A stretch of 64,000 nt of DNA from MGBC163016 sp964462135 (GCA_964462135.1 CAYWWK010000003.1:44987-108986), one strand, 5' to 3'. Counted from the stretch's first letter, positions 53,711 to 63,548 are shown. Notes: generated by a model not told the origin, from the letters alone. Numbers and translations are program-made.

Positions 53711-56700
53711 GTGGCGTTCTCCGAGTACATACAGGAATGGTTTTCCGATCAGTTCGATCAGCCAACCGAGGTGCAAGAACGTGCATGGGAGGTTATCGAA
53801 GAGGGCAGCAATGCGCTCGTCATTGCTCCCACAGGCTCAGGCAAGACGTTGGCAGCTTTCCTCTCTGCCATCGATCACCTCATGGCGGAGAAGCACAAAG
53901 GCAGCGAAGAGAGGAAGCGAAACGGCGCCACGAATGCCGGGGAGGGCGTGAAGGTCCTCTATCTTTCTCCCCTGAAAGCCTTGGGAGCTGATGTTGAGCG
54001 GAATCTGCAGCAGCCTCTTGCCCAGATCAGTGCGCTCATGCTGGAGCGATGCGGTACCGAGGCGGGAGTTACGGTTGGCATTCGTACGGGTGACACCACC
54101 CCGGAGCAGCGACGCGCATTGGTGAGACACCCACCCGACATCCTCATCACCACGCCTGAATCGCTCTATCTCATGCTCACCTCGAAGGCACGGACGATAT
54201 TGGGATCGATTGAGACGGTCATCGTGGATGAGATCCACTCCATTGCGGGCAGCAAGCGTGGGGCGCATCTGTCCTTGAGCCTTGAGCGTCTTGATGCACT
54301 CCTTGAACATCCGGCGCAGCGCATTGGACTGTCAGCAACCGTTCGGCCGCTTCAGGATATTGCGCGATTCCTCGGTGGAGTGCATCCGGTGACCATCGTG
54401 GAAGCGATCGAACCCTTGCGTTTGGATGTGAGCGTTCAGGTACCTGTGGAAGACATGACCAACATTCCACCTTCAGGCGCATCGGGTTCAAGCAAACCAG
54501 CTTCACAGTCACGCAGTGGACCTGACAAGCAGGAAGCATGGAAGAGCGATCGAGCCATGCGTGCATATATGAATGGCAATGCTTCACCTTCTCTCTCCAA
54601 ATCATCCTCTCCGGATTCGCGTTTCGGTTCGGCGTCTATCTGGCCCTATCTGGAAGCGCGCATCCTTGAGGAAGTGCTGTCCCACCGCACCACCATCGTC
54701 TTCGTGAATTCACGTGGCCTCTGCGAACGATTGACCGCGCGTTTGAATGAAGCCTATGCACAGCAGATGATTGCCGCTGGAAAGGAAACGGGAGCCAGTG
54801 AGACATCCTTGGAGGACGTCTTTGAGAGTATCCCACGCGCCCATCGATCGGAGATAGGCTCCACGACCCAGCTTGCACACGACGCCCAATCGCAGGCGGT
54901 CATCGCCAAGGCTCATCATGGATCGCTGGCGAAGGAGAAGCGTCAGATGGTTGAAGCGGAGCTGAAGCGAGGTGACATCCCCTGTGTCGTTGCCACATCC
55001 AGCCTTGAGTTGGGAATAGACATGGGTGCCGTTGACCTGGTCATCCAGATTGCCCCTCCACCTTCAGTTTCAAGTGGGCTTCAACGCGCGGGGCGGGCGA
55101 ACCATCAGGTGGGCGGCCGCTCCCAGGCCATCGTCTTTCCGCGCACCCGGTTGGAAGTCATTGATGCGGCCGTTGCCGTGGAGGGCATGCAGGAGGGGGC
55201 CATAGAACAGACCAGCCTGGTTCACGCTCCTTTGGATGTGCTTGCGCAGCAGACGGTGGCAGCGGCCAGTATGGATTCCCTGCAGCTGGCTCCATCGGCC
55301 AAGAAAAGAACACCTTCAATGCATGGTCAAAAGGCTCTGGAAGAAGAGCCGTCTTGCGATGCGGCTGGGATAGATGCCGACGAATGGTTCGATCTCGTTC
55401 GTCGATCGGCGAACTACCCTGATCTCAGTAGGGACACCTTCGATGCGGTCTTGGCTATGCTGGCAGGTTCCTTCATTCCAGCCGATGAGGCCGGATTCAA
55501 ACCTCGCATCATCTGGGACAAAGAGCAAGGATTGCTTGTCGGTCGTCCCGGAGCCCAAAGGAGTGCCGTCAGCAGCGTTGGGACCATCCCTGATCGGGGG
55601 ATGTATCCGGTGGTTCTTCCAGAGGGAACCGCCCGTCAGGGTCGTCGGCGTGTGGGTGAGCTGGACGAGGAGATGGTGCATGAGTCCCGTGTGGGGGATA
55701 TCATCACGTTGGGCACCAGCACCTGGCGCATCACCCAGATCACCAACGATCGTGTCATGGTGGAGGCTGCACCTGGGCGGTCGTCGCGCTTGCCTTTCTG
55801 GCATGGGGAAGGGGTTGGCCGTCCCTTTGAGGATGGATTCGCCAAAGGCGAGTTCCTGAAAGCAGCCGAACGGGTGCCCGTTGAATCAGATGAACGCGAA
55901 GAAGGTGTGCCGCGAGAGAAGAAAACGGCATTCGAGGAGCGCCTGTGTCGCATCGGACTGGATGAGAATGCCCGAAAGAATCTGATCGGTGCGGTTCGCA
56001 GCCAAAAGGCAGCCACGGGCGTCCTTCCTACGAACGAGACGCTTGTCTTGGAGGTGTGCCCTGACGAAGCAGGGGATTGGCGCATCATCTTCCATTCCCC
56101 ATTCGGGCGCCCCGTTCATGAGCCTTGGGCTTTGGCGCTTGCGCAGCGCATCAAGCAAGAGAGAGGCTTTCGTCCCCAAGTGCTTGCCCAGGATGATGGC
56201 ATCCTGATCTCCATTCCTGAATCGCTTGGATTCGTTCCTGATTCAAGCTGGTTCATGTTCGACATTCCAGAGCTTGAGGAGATCGTGCGTGCCTCTGTGA
56301 CTCAAACCTCGCTTTTCGCTGCTCGTTTCCGGGAATGTGCGGCCCGGGCGCTTCTGATGTCTCCGGGCACGTTCGGGAAACGCACACCTTTGTGGTTGCA
56401 ACGACTCAAAGGATCTCAGCTTCTGGAGGCCGCACAGGGCTATCCTGGTTTCCCGCTCTTTGCTGAGGCCCTTCGCGAATGTTTGCAGGATGTCTTCGAC
56501 ATGAAAGCCCTCCGGGAAGTGATGGGGCAGATCATCTCAGGGAGCATCCATATCCATGAGGTGCATACGGCGTCTCCGTCTCCCTTCTGTGCACCGCTGC
56601 TCTTCGGCTATGTGGCGGAACATCTCTATGAAGGGGATATGCCTGCCGCGGAGCGAAAGGCTTCCATGATGGCAGTTGACCCCAGCATGCTGAATGAGCT

Positions 56701-58645
56701 TCTCGGCACGGTTGATATCGGGGACTTGGTCGATGAGGATATCATGCGTGAGGTTTCCCGTGAATTGCAGTTGATTCCCGTTTCAGGGGAAGAAGACACT
56801 CGGAAGATCGCAGTCCCGACAGTTGAGCAGATCGCTGATATGCTCAGGGTCTTGGGGCCACTGACCCTTGAGGAGGTGGAGGCGCGCATCCCCTCAGCGG
56901 ATGAAGCCCATGGAGCGCTCCTTGAGCTTGAGCAGGGCAAGCGTGCCTTCCAGACGAACGTTGGAGGCAGGGAGACGTGGGTAGCCGCAGAGGACGCGGC
57001 AATCATGGAATCCGCTTTGGGTACAAGGGTGCCAGCATGGGCAATCACCCAAACCGCACATATTCCTTCTGATCCGCTGCGGTCATTGCTCGTGCGCTTC
57101 GCTCGCCATTGCGGACCCTTCACAACGGAAGAGGCGGCCTCTTCATTCGACTTGGGGCCAAGTATCATTCGGGGTTCTCTTGAGCAGTTGCGTGCAGAAG
57201 GAAAGCTGCTCACCGGACACTTCCCAGACCTTGAAGGGAAGGAGGGTCGCCCAGAAGCCTGGGTGTGGAAGGATGTCTTCGATCGCATGCGGGCACGGTC
57301 TCTGGCGAAGGCCCGAGCGGCAGTGGAGCCCGTGCCGCTTTCGTCCTATATGCAATACCTCTTCAAGCTCCAAGGCATTGACGAAGAATGCCGCGAGGGA
57401 GAAGAAGATGCCACGGAGCGCTTGGGAGAGGTGATCGCTCAATTCGAAGGTGTCTTCATTGAAGCTTCACTGTGGGAGAAAGTGATCTTCCCAGCACGTG
57501 TTAGCGGATACGAACCGTCGTTGCTTGACAATCTGCTTGCTAGCGGAGAGGTCTGCTGGGTAGGGAGGACGGTGAATTGCAAGACCGAAGGTGATGCTAC
57601 GGGAGAAACCCGGGGTTCGGCGCTGGCATCCGAGAAGCAGGTTGCATTCTACCCGACGGATTCGCCCTTCAGTCCGATAGCAGGAGAAGCGGTGAAACCC
57701 GATATCAGCGAGGCTGCCCGATACTGCGCCGAGCTTTGGAATGGAACGGTCATGACGACAAGCTTTCAGGCAGTGCGTGTGGCTACAGGAACGCTGAAGC
57801 CCACTGCCCCTCTTCCGCGTCAAAGACGTGCTCATAGCCGACGGGGGCGCTTGCGCTATGGGGTGGAATACCAGGCTGCTGCAAAGAAGGCCGCTGATGT
57901 TGCCATGGATACGGCGCGGGCGCACCAAGCTCTTGCAGGGACATGGCATAAAGTGCAAAGCGTTTCAGTTGATGCCACGTTGGAGGGTCTTTCGCAGGCA
58001 GAATCCGTGCTTGACCGGTATGGCGTCGTAACGCGTGACACCGCTTTGCTATCCGGCATTCCCGGTGGCATATCTGCGATCGATGCGGTTTTGCGCTCTA
58101 TGGAGGATCGGGGGGTTCTGCTGCGCGGCGTGTTCGTGGAGGGGCTGGGTCCTGTGCAGTTCGCTGATCCCGTGACGGTGGACGCGATCAGGATGGCATT
58201 GCGCGACGAGAGCTCCTGCGAATCTGTCGAAGGCGAGTTCGCCATCATCTCCGTCATGGATCCTGCCTGCCTGTTCGGTCAAGGGATTCCTTGGCCGCCT
58301 TTGTATCGGGAGGGGTCGGAGGCAAAGGATGACAAGCCTCGCAGGCGAATAGGCTCCTTCGCCATCTTCCATGAAGGCGAGCTCATCCTCTACGCAGCTC
58401 CAAAACTGGCCTACCTGCTCATGTACAGCACCGATGGCGATATCATCCAGCAGGCGCTCTGCGCCCTCGTTGGGCATCTTCGAACTCTTGCAAAGGGAAG
58501 GGAGCCAGCTCTTTCGCGCACGAAGCTGTTGGTGAAGCGCGTCAACGGACAGTCTGCCATTGGAGGCAGCTTCGAGCCTTATCTCGAGCAGGCTGGATTC
58601 GTGCGTCTGCCTGATGGGATGCGTCTCTATCTGGATCCGTTCTGA
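53711..58645 (+). CDS. lhr: Large Lhr-type DEAD/DEAH helicase
   Basis: A 1644-residue superfamily-2 helicase. Core: APTGSGKTLAAF (Walker A, near 39-50), VDEIHSIAGSKRG (motif II, about 173), LSATVRP (III), and QRAGRANHQVGG (VI, about 457). Winged-helix and Lhr core domains follow to about 900, and a long C-terminal domain ends at 1644. Known Lhr proteins unwind RNA:DNA or DNA with a 3'-5' bias and are induced by DNA damage in mycobacteria. A low-complexity Ser/Pro insert (about 250-300) separates the two motor halves. GTG start. Transcribed alone. Confidence 0.93.
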   Translation: MAFSEYIQEWFSDQFDQPTEVQERAWEVIEEGSNALVIAPTGSGKTLAAFLSAIDHLMAEKHKGSEERKRNGATNAGEGVKVLYLSPLKALGADVERNLQQPLAQISALMLERCGTEAGVTVGIRTGDTTPEQRRALVRHPPDILITTPESLYLMLTSKARTILGSIETVIVDEIHSIAGSKRGAHLSLSLERLDALLEHPAQRIGLSATVRPLQDIARFLGGVHPVTIVEAIEPLRLDVSVQVPVEDMTNIPPSGASGSSKPASQSRSGPDKQEAWKSDRAMRAYMNGNASPSLSKSSSPDSRFGSASIWPYLEARILEEVLSHRTTIVFVNSRGLCERLTARLNEAYAQQMIAAGKETGASETSLEDVFESIPRAHRSEIGSTTQLAHDAQSQAVIAKAHHGSLAKEKRQMVEAELKRGDIPCVVATSSLELGIDMGAVDLVIQIAPPPSVSSGLQRAGRANHQVGGRSQAIVFPRTRLEVIDAAVAVEGMQEGAIEQTSLVHAPLDVLAQQTVAAASMDSLQLAPSAKKRTPSMHGQKALEEEPSCDAAGIDADEWFDLVRRSANYPDLSRDTFDAVLAMLAGSFIPADEAGFKPRIIWDKEQGLLVGRPGAQRSAVSSVGTIPDRGMYPVVLPEGTARQGRRRVGELDEEMVHESRVGDIITLGTSTWRITQITNDRVMVEAAPGRSSRLPFWHGEGVGRPFEDGFAKGEFLKAAERVPVESDEREEGVPREKKTAFEERLCRIGLDENARKNLIGAVRSQKAATGVLPTNETLVLEVCPDEAGDWRIIFHSPFGRPVHEPWALALAQRIKQERGFRPQVLAQDDGILISIPESLGFVPDSSWFMFDIPELEEIVRASVTQTSLFAARFRECAARALLMSPGTFGKRTPLWLQRLKGSQLLEAAQGYPGFPLFAEALRECLQDVFDMKALREVMGQIISGSIHIHEVHTASPSPFCAPLLFGYVAEHLYEGDMPAAERKASMMAVDPSMLNELLGTVDIGDLVDEDIMREVSRELQLIPVSGEEDTRKIAVPTVEQIADMLRVLGPLTLEEVEARIPSADEAHGALLELEQGKRAFQTNVGGRETWVAAEDAAIMESALGTRVPAWAITQTAHIPSDPLRSLLVRFARHCGPFTTEEAASSFDLGPSIIRGSLEQLRAEGKLLTGHFPDLEGKEGRPEAWVWKDVFDRMRARSLAKARAAVEPVPLSSYMQYLFKLQGIDEECREGEEDATERLGEVIAQFEGVFIEASLWEKVIFPARVSGYEPSLLDNLLASGEVCWVGRTVNCKTEGDATGETRGSALASEKQVAFYPTDSPFSPIAGEAVKPDISEAARYCAELWNGTVMTTSFQAVRVATGTLKPTAPLPRQRRAHSRRGRLRYGVEYQAAAKKAADVAMDTARAHQALAGTWHKVQSVSVDATLEGLSQAESVLDRYGVVTRDTALLSGIPGGISAIDAVLRSMEDRGVLLRGVFVEGLGPVQFADPVTVDAIRMALRDESSCESVEGEFAIISVMDPACLFGQGIPWPPLYREGSEAKDDKPRRRIGSFAIFHEGELILYAAPKLAYLLMYSTDGDIIQQALCALVGHLRTLAKGREPALSRTKLLVKRVNGQSAIGGSFEPYLEQAGFVRLPDGMRLYLDPF

Positions 58646-58706
58646 GGTCCCTGTGCATGGTGAAGGTTGGGCAATCCTGAGTGTGGATTAACCGGGTTTC
58701 GGTGGT

Positions 58707-59174
58707 TCAGAGATAATCCAGATAGGGCAGATACTCCTGGGCATCTTTGGGCACTTCAAAGGTGGCCGTCCCCATATCGGTGGCTATCGTGATCAAGGGG
58801 ATATTCTCATAGGTGGTGATGGTGGCATCATAGCCACCGTAACTCACCTCGGATGTGCTCTTCGCCTGTGCATCGTCGGGCAGCGGTGCCACGTGCCAAT
58901 CCTGGATGTTGATATCGTCTATCATTTTGCTGACCGCCTCAGCAGGAAGGCCGGTACGCTTTGATATCTCTTGGGTGTTATCGCGCAAAGCGCCGTCTAT
59001 GCGTCCTTTGATCCCTGAAGCGTCTATGGCTGCATTCGTGGCGTCGAGGGTTGCCCGTTCGGTCAGATCCGATACTGGGTTGTCCAAGCCCTTTGATGCC
59101 AAGAAGAAGCAGGCACCAACAATGACCGCCAATCCAAGGACCACGGCGCAAAGGGTTGTGATCACCTTTCTCAT
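58707..59174 (-). CDS. Small anchored protein of unknown function
   Basis: 155 residues with one N-terminal hydrophobic helix (about 7-27, VVLGLAVIVGACFFLA) and a soluble extracytoplasmic part with no family recognised. VGAC could be a poor lipobox, but a simple membrane anchor is as likely. The start ATG has only a weak ribosome site. Convergent with lhr across a 61-bp gap. Coding looks real from the even amino acid composition and lack of a competing frame; expression is unproved. Confidence 0.6.
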   Translation of the reverse strand: MRKVITTLCAVVLGLAVIVGACFFLASKGLDNPVSDLTERATLDATNAAIDASGIKGRIDGALRDNTQEISKRTGLPAEAVSKMIDDINIQDWHVAPLPDDAQAKSTSEVSYGGYDATITTYENIPLITIATDMGTATFEVPKDAQEYLPYLDYL

Positions 59175-59320
59175 AGAAACCTATGATAGCGAATCTCTCT
59201 TCTGATGGCTGATGTTTCTATGCATCGAAATGATGGCGTCGTCCCTGAGTTGGTCTGCCTGAAGCAGCAGGTTGCTTTTCTGCGCATGATCAGTCACTTG
59301 GCTGTTTCTTGGCTGACTGT

Positions 59321-59355
59321 CCTTACGAAAACGTAAGGGAATTGCAAGGCAATTC
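59321..59355. promoter_or_regulatory. Two adjacent perfect inverted repeats
   Basis: CCTTACG-AAAA-CGTAAGG (59321-59338) and GAATTGC-AAG-GCAATTC (59339-59355) are two perfect 7-bp-arm palindromes placed end to end in the 260-bp gap between the divergent genes at 59174 and 59435. They could be operators for one or both, or RNA hairpins. No clear -10/-35 pair fits. Confidence 0.6.
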
Positions 59356-59434
59356 GATGGTTCCCTCTGCCGTGAATGCATAGCATCGTAGTCGTCTTGC
59401 AGGATCTGATGCAGTTTGAGAGGGAGGTTCGAAG

Positions 59435-59827
59435 ATGCGAATGAAGACAATGACAGTCATCGGGATCGTCCTTGTGGTCTTGATAGCAGCGGGGATTGCT
59501 GGGTGGTGGATCCTTTCTGGTGGCATGAATGGAACGTATTACACTCAGATAGACAACGGACGGACAGAGGAACTGGAGCCAACAGGGGGAGTCATCGATC
59601 CGACAGGCGGCATGAGCCTTCGCTATACGCTTCCTGCCTATGATGAACAGGGCAATGAGCGAGAGATCTCGTTCGGGACAGAGCGGCAACTGAGGGAAGC
59701 GGCTTATCTCAAGCTTGAGGTTGAGCCTATTCGAGGCGTTGTCGGTTGGGAGGAGGTCCAGTTCGACGAACTCCCGCAGAAGGTGCAGGTCCATATGGAG
59801 GATTCTGTACCTGTCGCAGATCAATGA
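59435..59827 (+). CDS. YxeA family protein (DUF1093)
   Basis: 130 residues with an N-terminal hydrophobic helix (about 6-27), then the YxeA fold: NGTYYTQIDNG, LRYTLPAYDEQGNERE, REAAYLKLEVEP and GWEEVQFDELP are the family pattern. Members are small secreted or membrane-tethered proteins of unknown role; some lie near bacitracin or efflux systems. GGAGG is 6 bases before the ATG. Alone in a loosely packed area. Confidence 0.8.
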   Translation: MRMKTMTVIGIVLVVLIAAGIAGWWILSGGMNGTYYTQIDNGRTEELEPTGGVIDPTGGMSLRYTLPAYDEQGNEREISFGTERQLREAAYLKLEVEPIRGVVGWEEVQFDELPQKVQVHMEDSVPVADQ

Positions 59828-59946
59828 GCCTGTATGGGTTGGGGGGTATTGGTGAGGTGCAGTACGTCGCGAATGCACGATCGAACCGCGTAGGATACTG
59901 CCCAAGATCCCGCCTTCGATGTCCTATGCCCTGGTGAGTGCGCTCT

Positions 59947-60522
59947 TCAGCGTAGGCTCCTTCGAGTGCGCACTGCTTCTAAGCCGCCTTCGATGAAAAC
60001 ATCCAGCACTTCGCGCACAAGAGGCCAGTAGTCATGCTCGGCAATGCTTGAGGTTGCTACGGCGTGGCAGCCGCTCATCTGGAACAGGCGCAATGCCTCT
60101 GCGATCCCCTTCGAGACATTGAGATGCGCGGCATCAAAGGTTGGCGGTTCAATTTCGGAGAGGAAGGACATCATCGAAGGGAAGAACCTGGCATCCCGCG
60201 CGATGTCGCCCCAGGGCCCTTCCTCGCGCGACCTGATGCGCTCGCAGTAAGGAATGCCCTCAGGTTCCTTGCATGACCCCGTCCTGCAGTGAAATCGCTC
60301 TTCGAAGGCGCGTACGTCCTCAAGTGTCTTCGTCACCAGCTGATCGAACACATCACTCACGTTGCCATAATGCGAATAGAATGTCGCACGACTCACGTTC
60401 GCATTGCGTGCCAGTTCGCTGACGCTTACATCTGCCAGTGGTTTCGTGGCAAGAAGCTCACCAAGCGCGTTCTGGATACGCTCTTCGGCCTTGCGATAGC
60501 GTACGTCCTCGACGTCCGTCAT
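59947..60522 (-). CDS. TetR/AcrR family transcriptional regulator
   Basis: 191 residues. The first 50 are a TetR helix-turn-helix: ERIQNALGELL, then VSVSELARNANVSRATFYSHY. The ligand-binding half is unlike any characterised member. It diverges from the DUF262 pair, and an inverted repeat (60543-60567) lies between, so it probably represses itself and that pair (inference). The ligand is unknown. Confidence 0.88.
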   Translation of the reverse strand: MTDVEDVRYRKAEERIQNALGELLATKPLADVSVSELARNANVSRATFYSHYGNVSDVFDQLVTKTLEDVRAFEERFHCRTGSCKEPEGIPYCERIRSREEGPWGDIARDARFFPSMMSFLSEIEPPTFDAAHLNVSKGIAEALRLFQMSGCHAVATSSIAEHDYWPLVREVLDVFIEGGLEAVRTRRSLR

Positions 60523-60542
60523 ACTGCCCCCTCGGTTACTAT

Positions 60543-60567
60543 TGAACAGATTGTACGATATTGTTCA
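60543..60567. promoter_or_regulatory. TetR-type operator candidate
   Basis: TGAACA (60543-60548) and TGTTCA (60562-60567) are perfect 6-bp arms, 13 bp apart, with TACAAT on the minus strand inside that could be the regulator's own -10 box. A CATAAT (60589-60594) follows on the plus strand before the DUF262 gene. Size and place fit a TetR operator. Confidence 0.6.
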
Positions 60568-60626
60568 GCACTTCCTGATCGGTACTTTCATAATCGAATC
60601 ATCAGATTGATTTGAGGGGAGGACCC

Positions 60627-61694
60627 ATGATCATAGAACAGAGACGATTCCTTGACTTTCTGGGAGCACCTGATGTCCGCTTCTCCATTCCGGCCTATCA
60701 GCGCATCTACAGCTGGGGCGAGTCCCAATGCGAGGAACTGTGGCTGGACATCCTTCGAGCGGGCAGGTTCGATCGTAACCATTTCCTGGGCACGGTTCTG
60801 TATTCGAAAGACATGGATTCCGCCTTCAGTCGTCTGTCCATCATCGATGGACAGCAGAGGATGATGAGCCTCTCCCTGATAGTGCTTGCACTTGCACGCT
60901 TCGTCCGGAAGCACCCAGATGGCATCCTTGACGCAGATGACTTGGAGAGCCGCTATCTGCTGGTTCAACATCCGGATGGCGACAGGTCGTTCAAGCTCAC
61001 CCCTTCCCATCATGATAGGGAAGGCTACCTTGCTGTGATTGAAGGGTTCGATTGCGGTGCAGATGCAGCTATAAGCAAGAATCTTTCGTACTTCGAAACG
61101 AAGATGGGTGAAGAGGGCTTCGTGCTTGATGAACTGACCGAAGGGCTGTCCAACCTTTCGGTGATTGCCGTTCAGGTGGAAGATCCCGAAATGGCACAAT
61201 CCATCTTCGAAGGGATCAATTCGAAAGGCGTTCCGCTGAATGTCGCCGATATGGTTCGCAATTACCTGCTTCTCGCTGAATCCCATGATGAGCAGACGCG
61301 CTTATATGAGGAGTACTGGAAGCCGAGCCAGGAGATGTTCACCCCTGACCCTGGCTCTTTGCGGCTCAACAGTGCCATCAAAAGCTGGATATCTGTCAGA
61401 TTGAAGGGCGCACGCATTCTGAGCGCTGATCAAGTGTACAGCTCCTTCAAGAAGTTCGTTGAAGACCAGTATCGCGGCGACAAGGAGCCGATCCTCCGCG
61501 AGCTTCGCGGATTCTGTCTCATGTGGGCTGAGAACTATCGATACCACGGTACCAAGAAATACAAGTCAGGCTCTGATTGGGCGGCGATTGGCGCCCCGAC
61601 GCTGACCGCGGGCTACAAGCTCAAGAAGGCAAACAACGAAGAGTATGCGAAGCGGGTACGAGAAGAGCTTCGCGAAGTGGATGCGCGGTGGTAG
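60627..61694 (+). CDS. DUF262 (GmrS-like) protein 1, no nuclease domain
   Basis: 355 residues. The DUF262 motif set is clear: IPAYQRIYSW near the start, HFLGTVL, the catalytic-loop IDGQQRMMSLSL, and FEGINSKGVPLNVADMVRN. DUF262 is the NTP-using half of GmrSD type IV restriction enzymes. The DUF1524 HNH nuclease half seen in GmrSD (His-x-x-Pro region) is absent, and length is well below the 550-650 of fused proteins. The ATG at 60627 follows GGGGAGG. The next gene, a paralog, starts 9 bp later. Confidence 0.83.
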   Translation: MIIEQRRFLDFLGAPDVRFSIPAYQRIYSWGESQCEELWLDILRAGRFDRNHFLGTVLYSKDMDSAFSRLSIIDGQQRMMSLSLIVLALARFVRKHPDGILDADDLESRYLLVQHPDGDRSFKLTPSHHDREGYLAVIEGFDCGADAAISKNLSYFETKMGEEGFVLDELTEGLSNLSVIAVQVEDPEMAQSIFEGINSKGVPLNVADMVRNYLLLAESHDEQTRLYEEYWKPSQEMFTPDPGSLRLNSAIKSWISVRLKGARILSADQVYSSFKKFVEDQYRGDKEPILRELRGFCLMWAENYRYHGTKKYKSGSDWAAIGAPTLTAGYKLKKANNEEYAKRVREELREVDARW

Positions 61695-61703
61695 GAGGCA
61701 GTC

Positions 61704-62717
61704 ATGAAAGCCAATCTCAAATCCTTGCTTGACGTGCTTGGAAGTCCGAATGCCCAGTATGTCATCCCCGTCTTCCAACGCGTCTACTCATGGACGGATC
61801 AGCAATGCGAACAGGTGTGGGCAGACATGTTTGATGCAAGTGAAGAGAAGTCGATGCACTTCATGGGAATGCTCATCTCCAAGTCGGATGGTCGAGTCGG
61901 AGCGCAAGATCGTTCAAGCATCATCGACGGGCAACAGCGTCTCACCACCATCACCTTGATGCTCATTGCCCTGCGCGATGCCTTACGTGAGAGGAGAACC
62001 GAACAGGACATCGCTAAAGCCGATGAGATCGACCGAACGTATCTCCAAGCTTCGAACCATGAATGTAAGCTCCAGCTCTCAGAGGGCGATCGCGCCATCC
62101 TCGCCCATCTGATATCAGGAAGTGAACTCCCTCAGGATGAGGATGTGACAAGCTTTCTCTTGGATAACCTTGCATTCTTCCGCTCCAAGATGGAAGGTGG
62201 GCAATCGCACCTGATGGATGTGCTTCCTGCGCTTGAAACCTTGGTCGTCATTGCGGTAGAGCTTGAACCTGCTGACGCTCCCCAGCAGGTGTTCGAAAGC
62301 ATCAATGCCAAGGGCAAGCCGCTTTCGACAACGGATCTCATCCGCAATGAGCTTCTCATCAAATTCGGGTCGGACGATCAGGAGAGGCTCTTTGAGACGT
62401 ACTGGACACCGATTGACGAAGCCTTCTCGCAATTCGGTCGTGAGCGGGACATCTACCTTGATGCGGCACTCCACCGGTGGATCATCGAGCAAGAGGGGGC
62501 TGAGAAGGTGCCCAAACGCACCGATCTCTACCAAGTGTTCAAAGGATACATCAAAGGCAGGAAAGATGGCGCGCTTGAGGATATGCTTGAATCGATAAGC
62601 TTCTCATGCCTTGAGTTCGTACGCGATCCTCAATCTTCTGAAGCGAAACGTCATTTGGACTGGGCGATGGACAAGCCGACCGGACTCATCTCTGAGCGCA
62701 AGATCTTCGGAGATTGA
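61704..62717 (+). CDS. DUF262 (GmrS-like) protein 2, no nuclease domain
   Basis: 337 residues, clearly related to the first gene: IPVFQRVYSWTDQQCEQVW, HFMGMLIS, IDGQQRLTTITLM, and FESINAKGKPLSTTDLIRN. Again no DUF1524 HNH region. Sequence identity with the first is partial, pointing to an old duplication rather than a recent one. GGAGGCAG precedes the ATG. The pair would be translated together, perhaps as a heteromer. Confidence 0.83.
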   Translation: MKANLKSLLDVLGSPNAQYVIPVFQRVYSWTDQQCEQVWADMFDASEEKSMHFMGMLISKSDGRVGAQDRSSIIDGQQRLTTITLMLIALRDALRERRTEQDIAKADEIDRTYLQASNHECKLQLSEGDRAILAHLISGSELPQDEDVTSFLLDNLAFFRSKMEGGQSHLMDVLPALETLVVIAVELEPADAPQQVFESINAKGKPLSTTDLIRNELLIKFGSDDQERLFETYWTPIDEAFSQFGRERDIYLDAALHRWIIEQEGAEKVPKRTDLYQVFKGYIKGRKDGALEDMLESISFSCLEFVRDPQSSEAKRHLDWAMDKPTGLISERKIFGD

Positions 62718-62723
62718 AGCACA

Positions 62724-63377
62724 TCAGCTCCTCATCAGAATCTCAGCCCAGTGGAGCAGTTTCTCTTCAAGTTCTGAATCGTTTGTGTGCGCACCTTCGT
62801 CATATGCGTCAAGCAGCAGGCGCTCATCATCGCGAACCGCATCGCGCAGGTGAGCGCGACTGTTCACGAATCTGCCAGTCTGAGCATAGTGTTGCGCTCT
62901 GATCCCGAAGAACGCCGATTTCAAGCATCCCTTCAGCACCATCGAAAGGGAATCCGGCTCAAATACCGTCGTATGGCAGAGGACGTGGTATATCTCAGAA
63001 GCGCATGCCTTTGCAGCCAATTGCGCATCTTCCTGAGTGAATGCAGTATCCATGAAGTCGAAGGAGCCGTACTTCACATCGGTGTCATTGACCAAATTGA
63101 AGACATCATGCCTTGGCCATTCGGCAAGAACAGCAGGAGAACCGACGAAACCGCAGGCGAGATCTGAATTCGGCATCTGCTGGATGATGCTCCGGTACGT
63201 TGAAAGGTCATTGACGGACAACCCGTCAACGACAACCACCACGTCGATGTCGCTGGTTTCCCTCTCTTCGCCCCTTGCTCGGCTGCCCTGCAATCCCACC
63301 AAGACGAGTCTGCTGCCGAATGCCTTCTTCAGGCGTTCTATGAGGGTTCCCATCCAATCTGCCATATCAACTTCCAT
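62724..63377 (-). CDS. Nucleotidyltransferase-domain protein
   Basis: 217 residues. The pol-beta-type motif LQGSRARGEERETSDIDV gives the GSxARG...DxD pattern of MNT/aminoglycoside-like transferases. The C-terminal half is helical and Ala/Cys-rich, HEPN-like in feel but without a clear RxxxxH motif. Possible roles are a toxin-antitoxin MNT half or a small-molecule adenylyltransferase. Convergent with the DUF262 pair, 6 bp apart. AAGGA precedes the ATG. Confidence 0.75.
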   Translation of the reverse strand: MEVDMADWMGTLIERLKKAFGSRLVLVGLQGSRARGEERETSDIDVVVVVDGLSVNDLSTYRSIIQQMPNSDLACGFVGSPAVLAEWPRHDVFNLVNDTDVKYGSFDFMDTAFTQEDAQLAAKACASEIYHVLCHTTVFEPDSLSMVLKGCLKSAFFGIRAQHYAQTGRFVNSRAHLRDAVRDDERLLLDAYDEGAHTNDSELEEKLLHWAEILMRS

Positions 63378-63548
63378 TGCACGGATCCTTTCTTAGAAGT
63401 ATCAGTTCTTTCAATGCACCCAGCCAGCGAAGCAAAGGAAGAGGGTCGAGCTGGGATGTAGGAGACCAGAAGCACGCGACCTCTGGCGTGACAGAACGGA
63501 GTTTTAGCCAATTGGGTTGCTGTCTGATCGCAGGCGTATGATTACCCC

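Noticed and set aside
59294..59905. Minus-strand 203-codon open frame
   Set aside because: Opposes the YxeA-family gene, which has a recognised fold and a good ribosome site; the translation is not protein-like.
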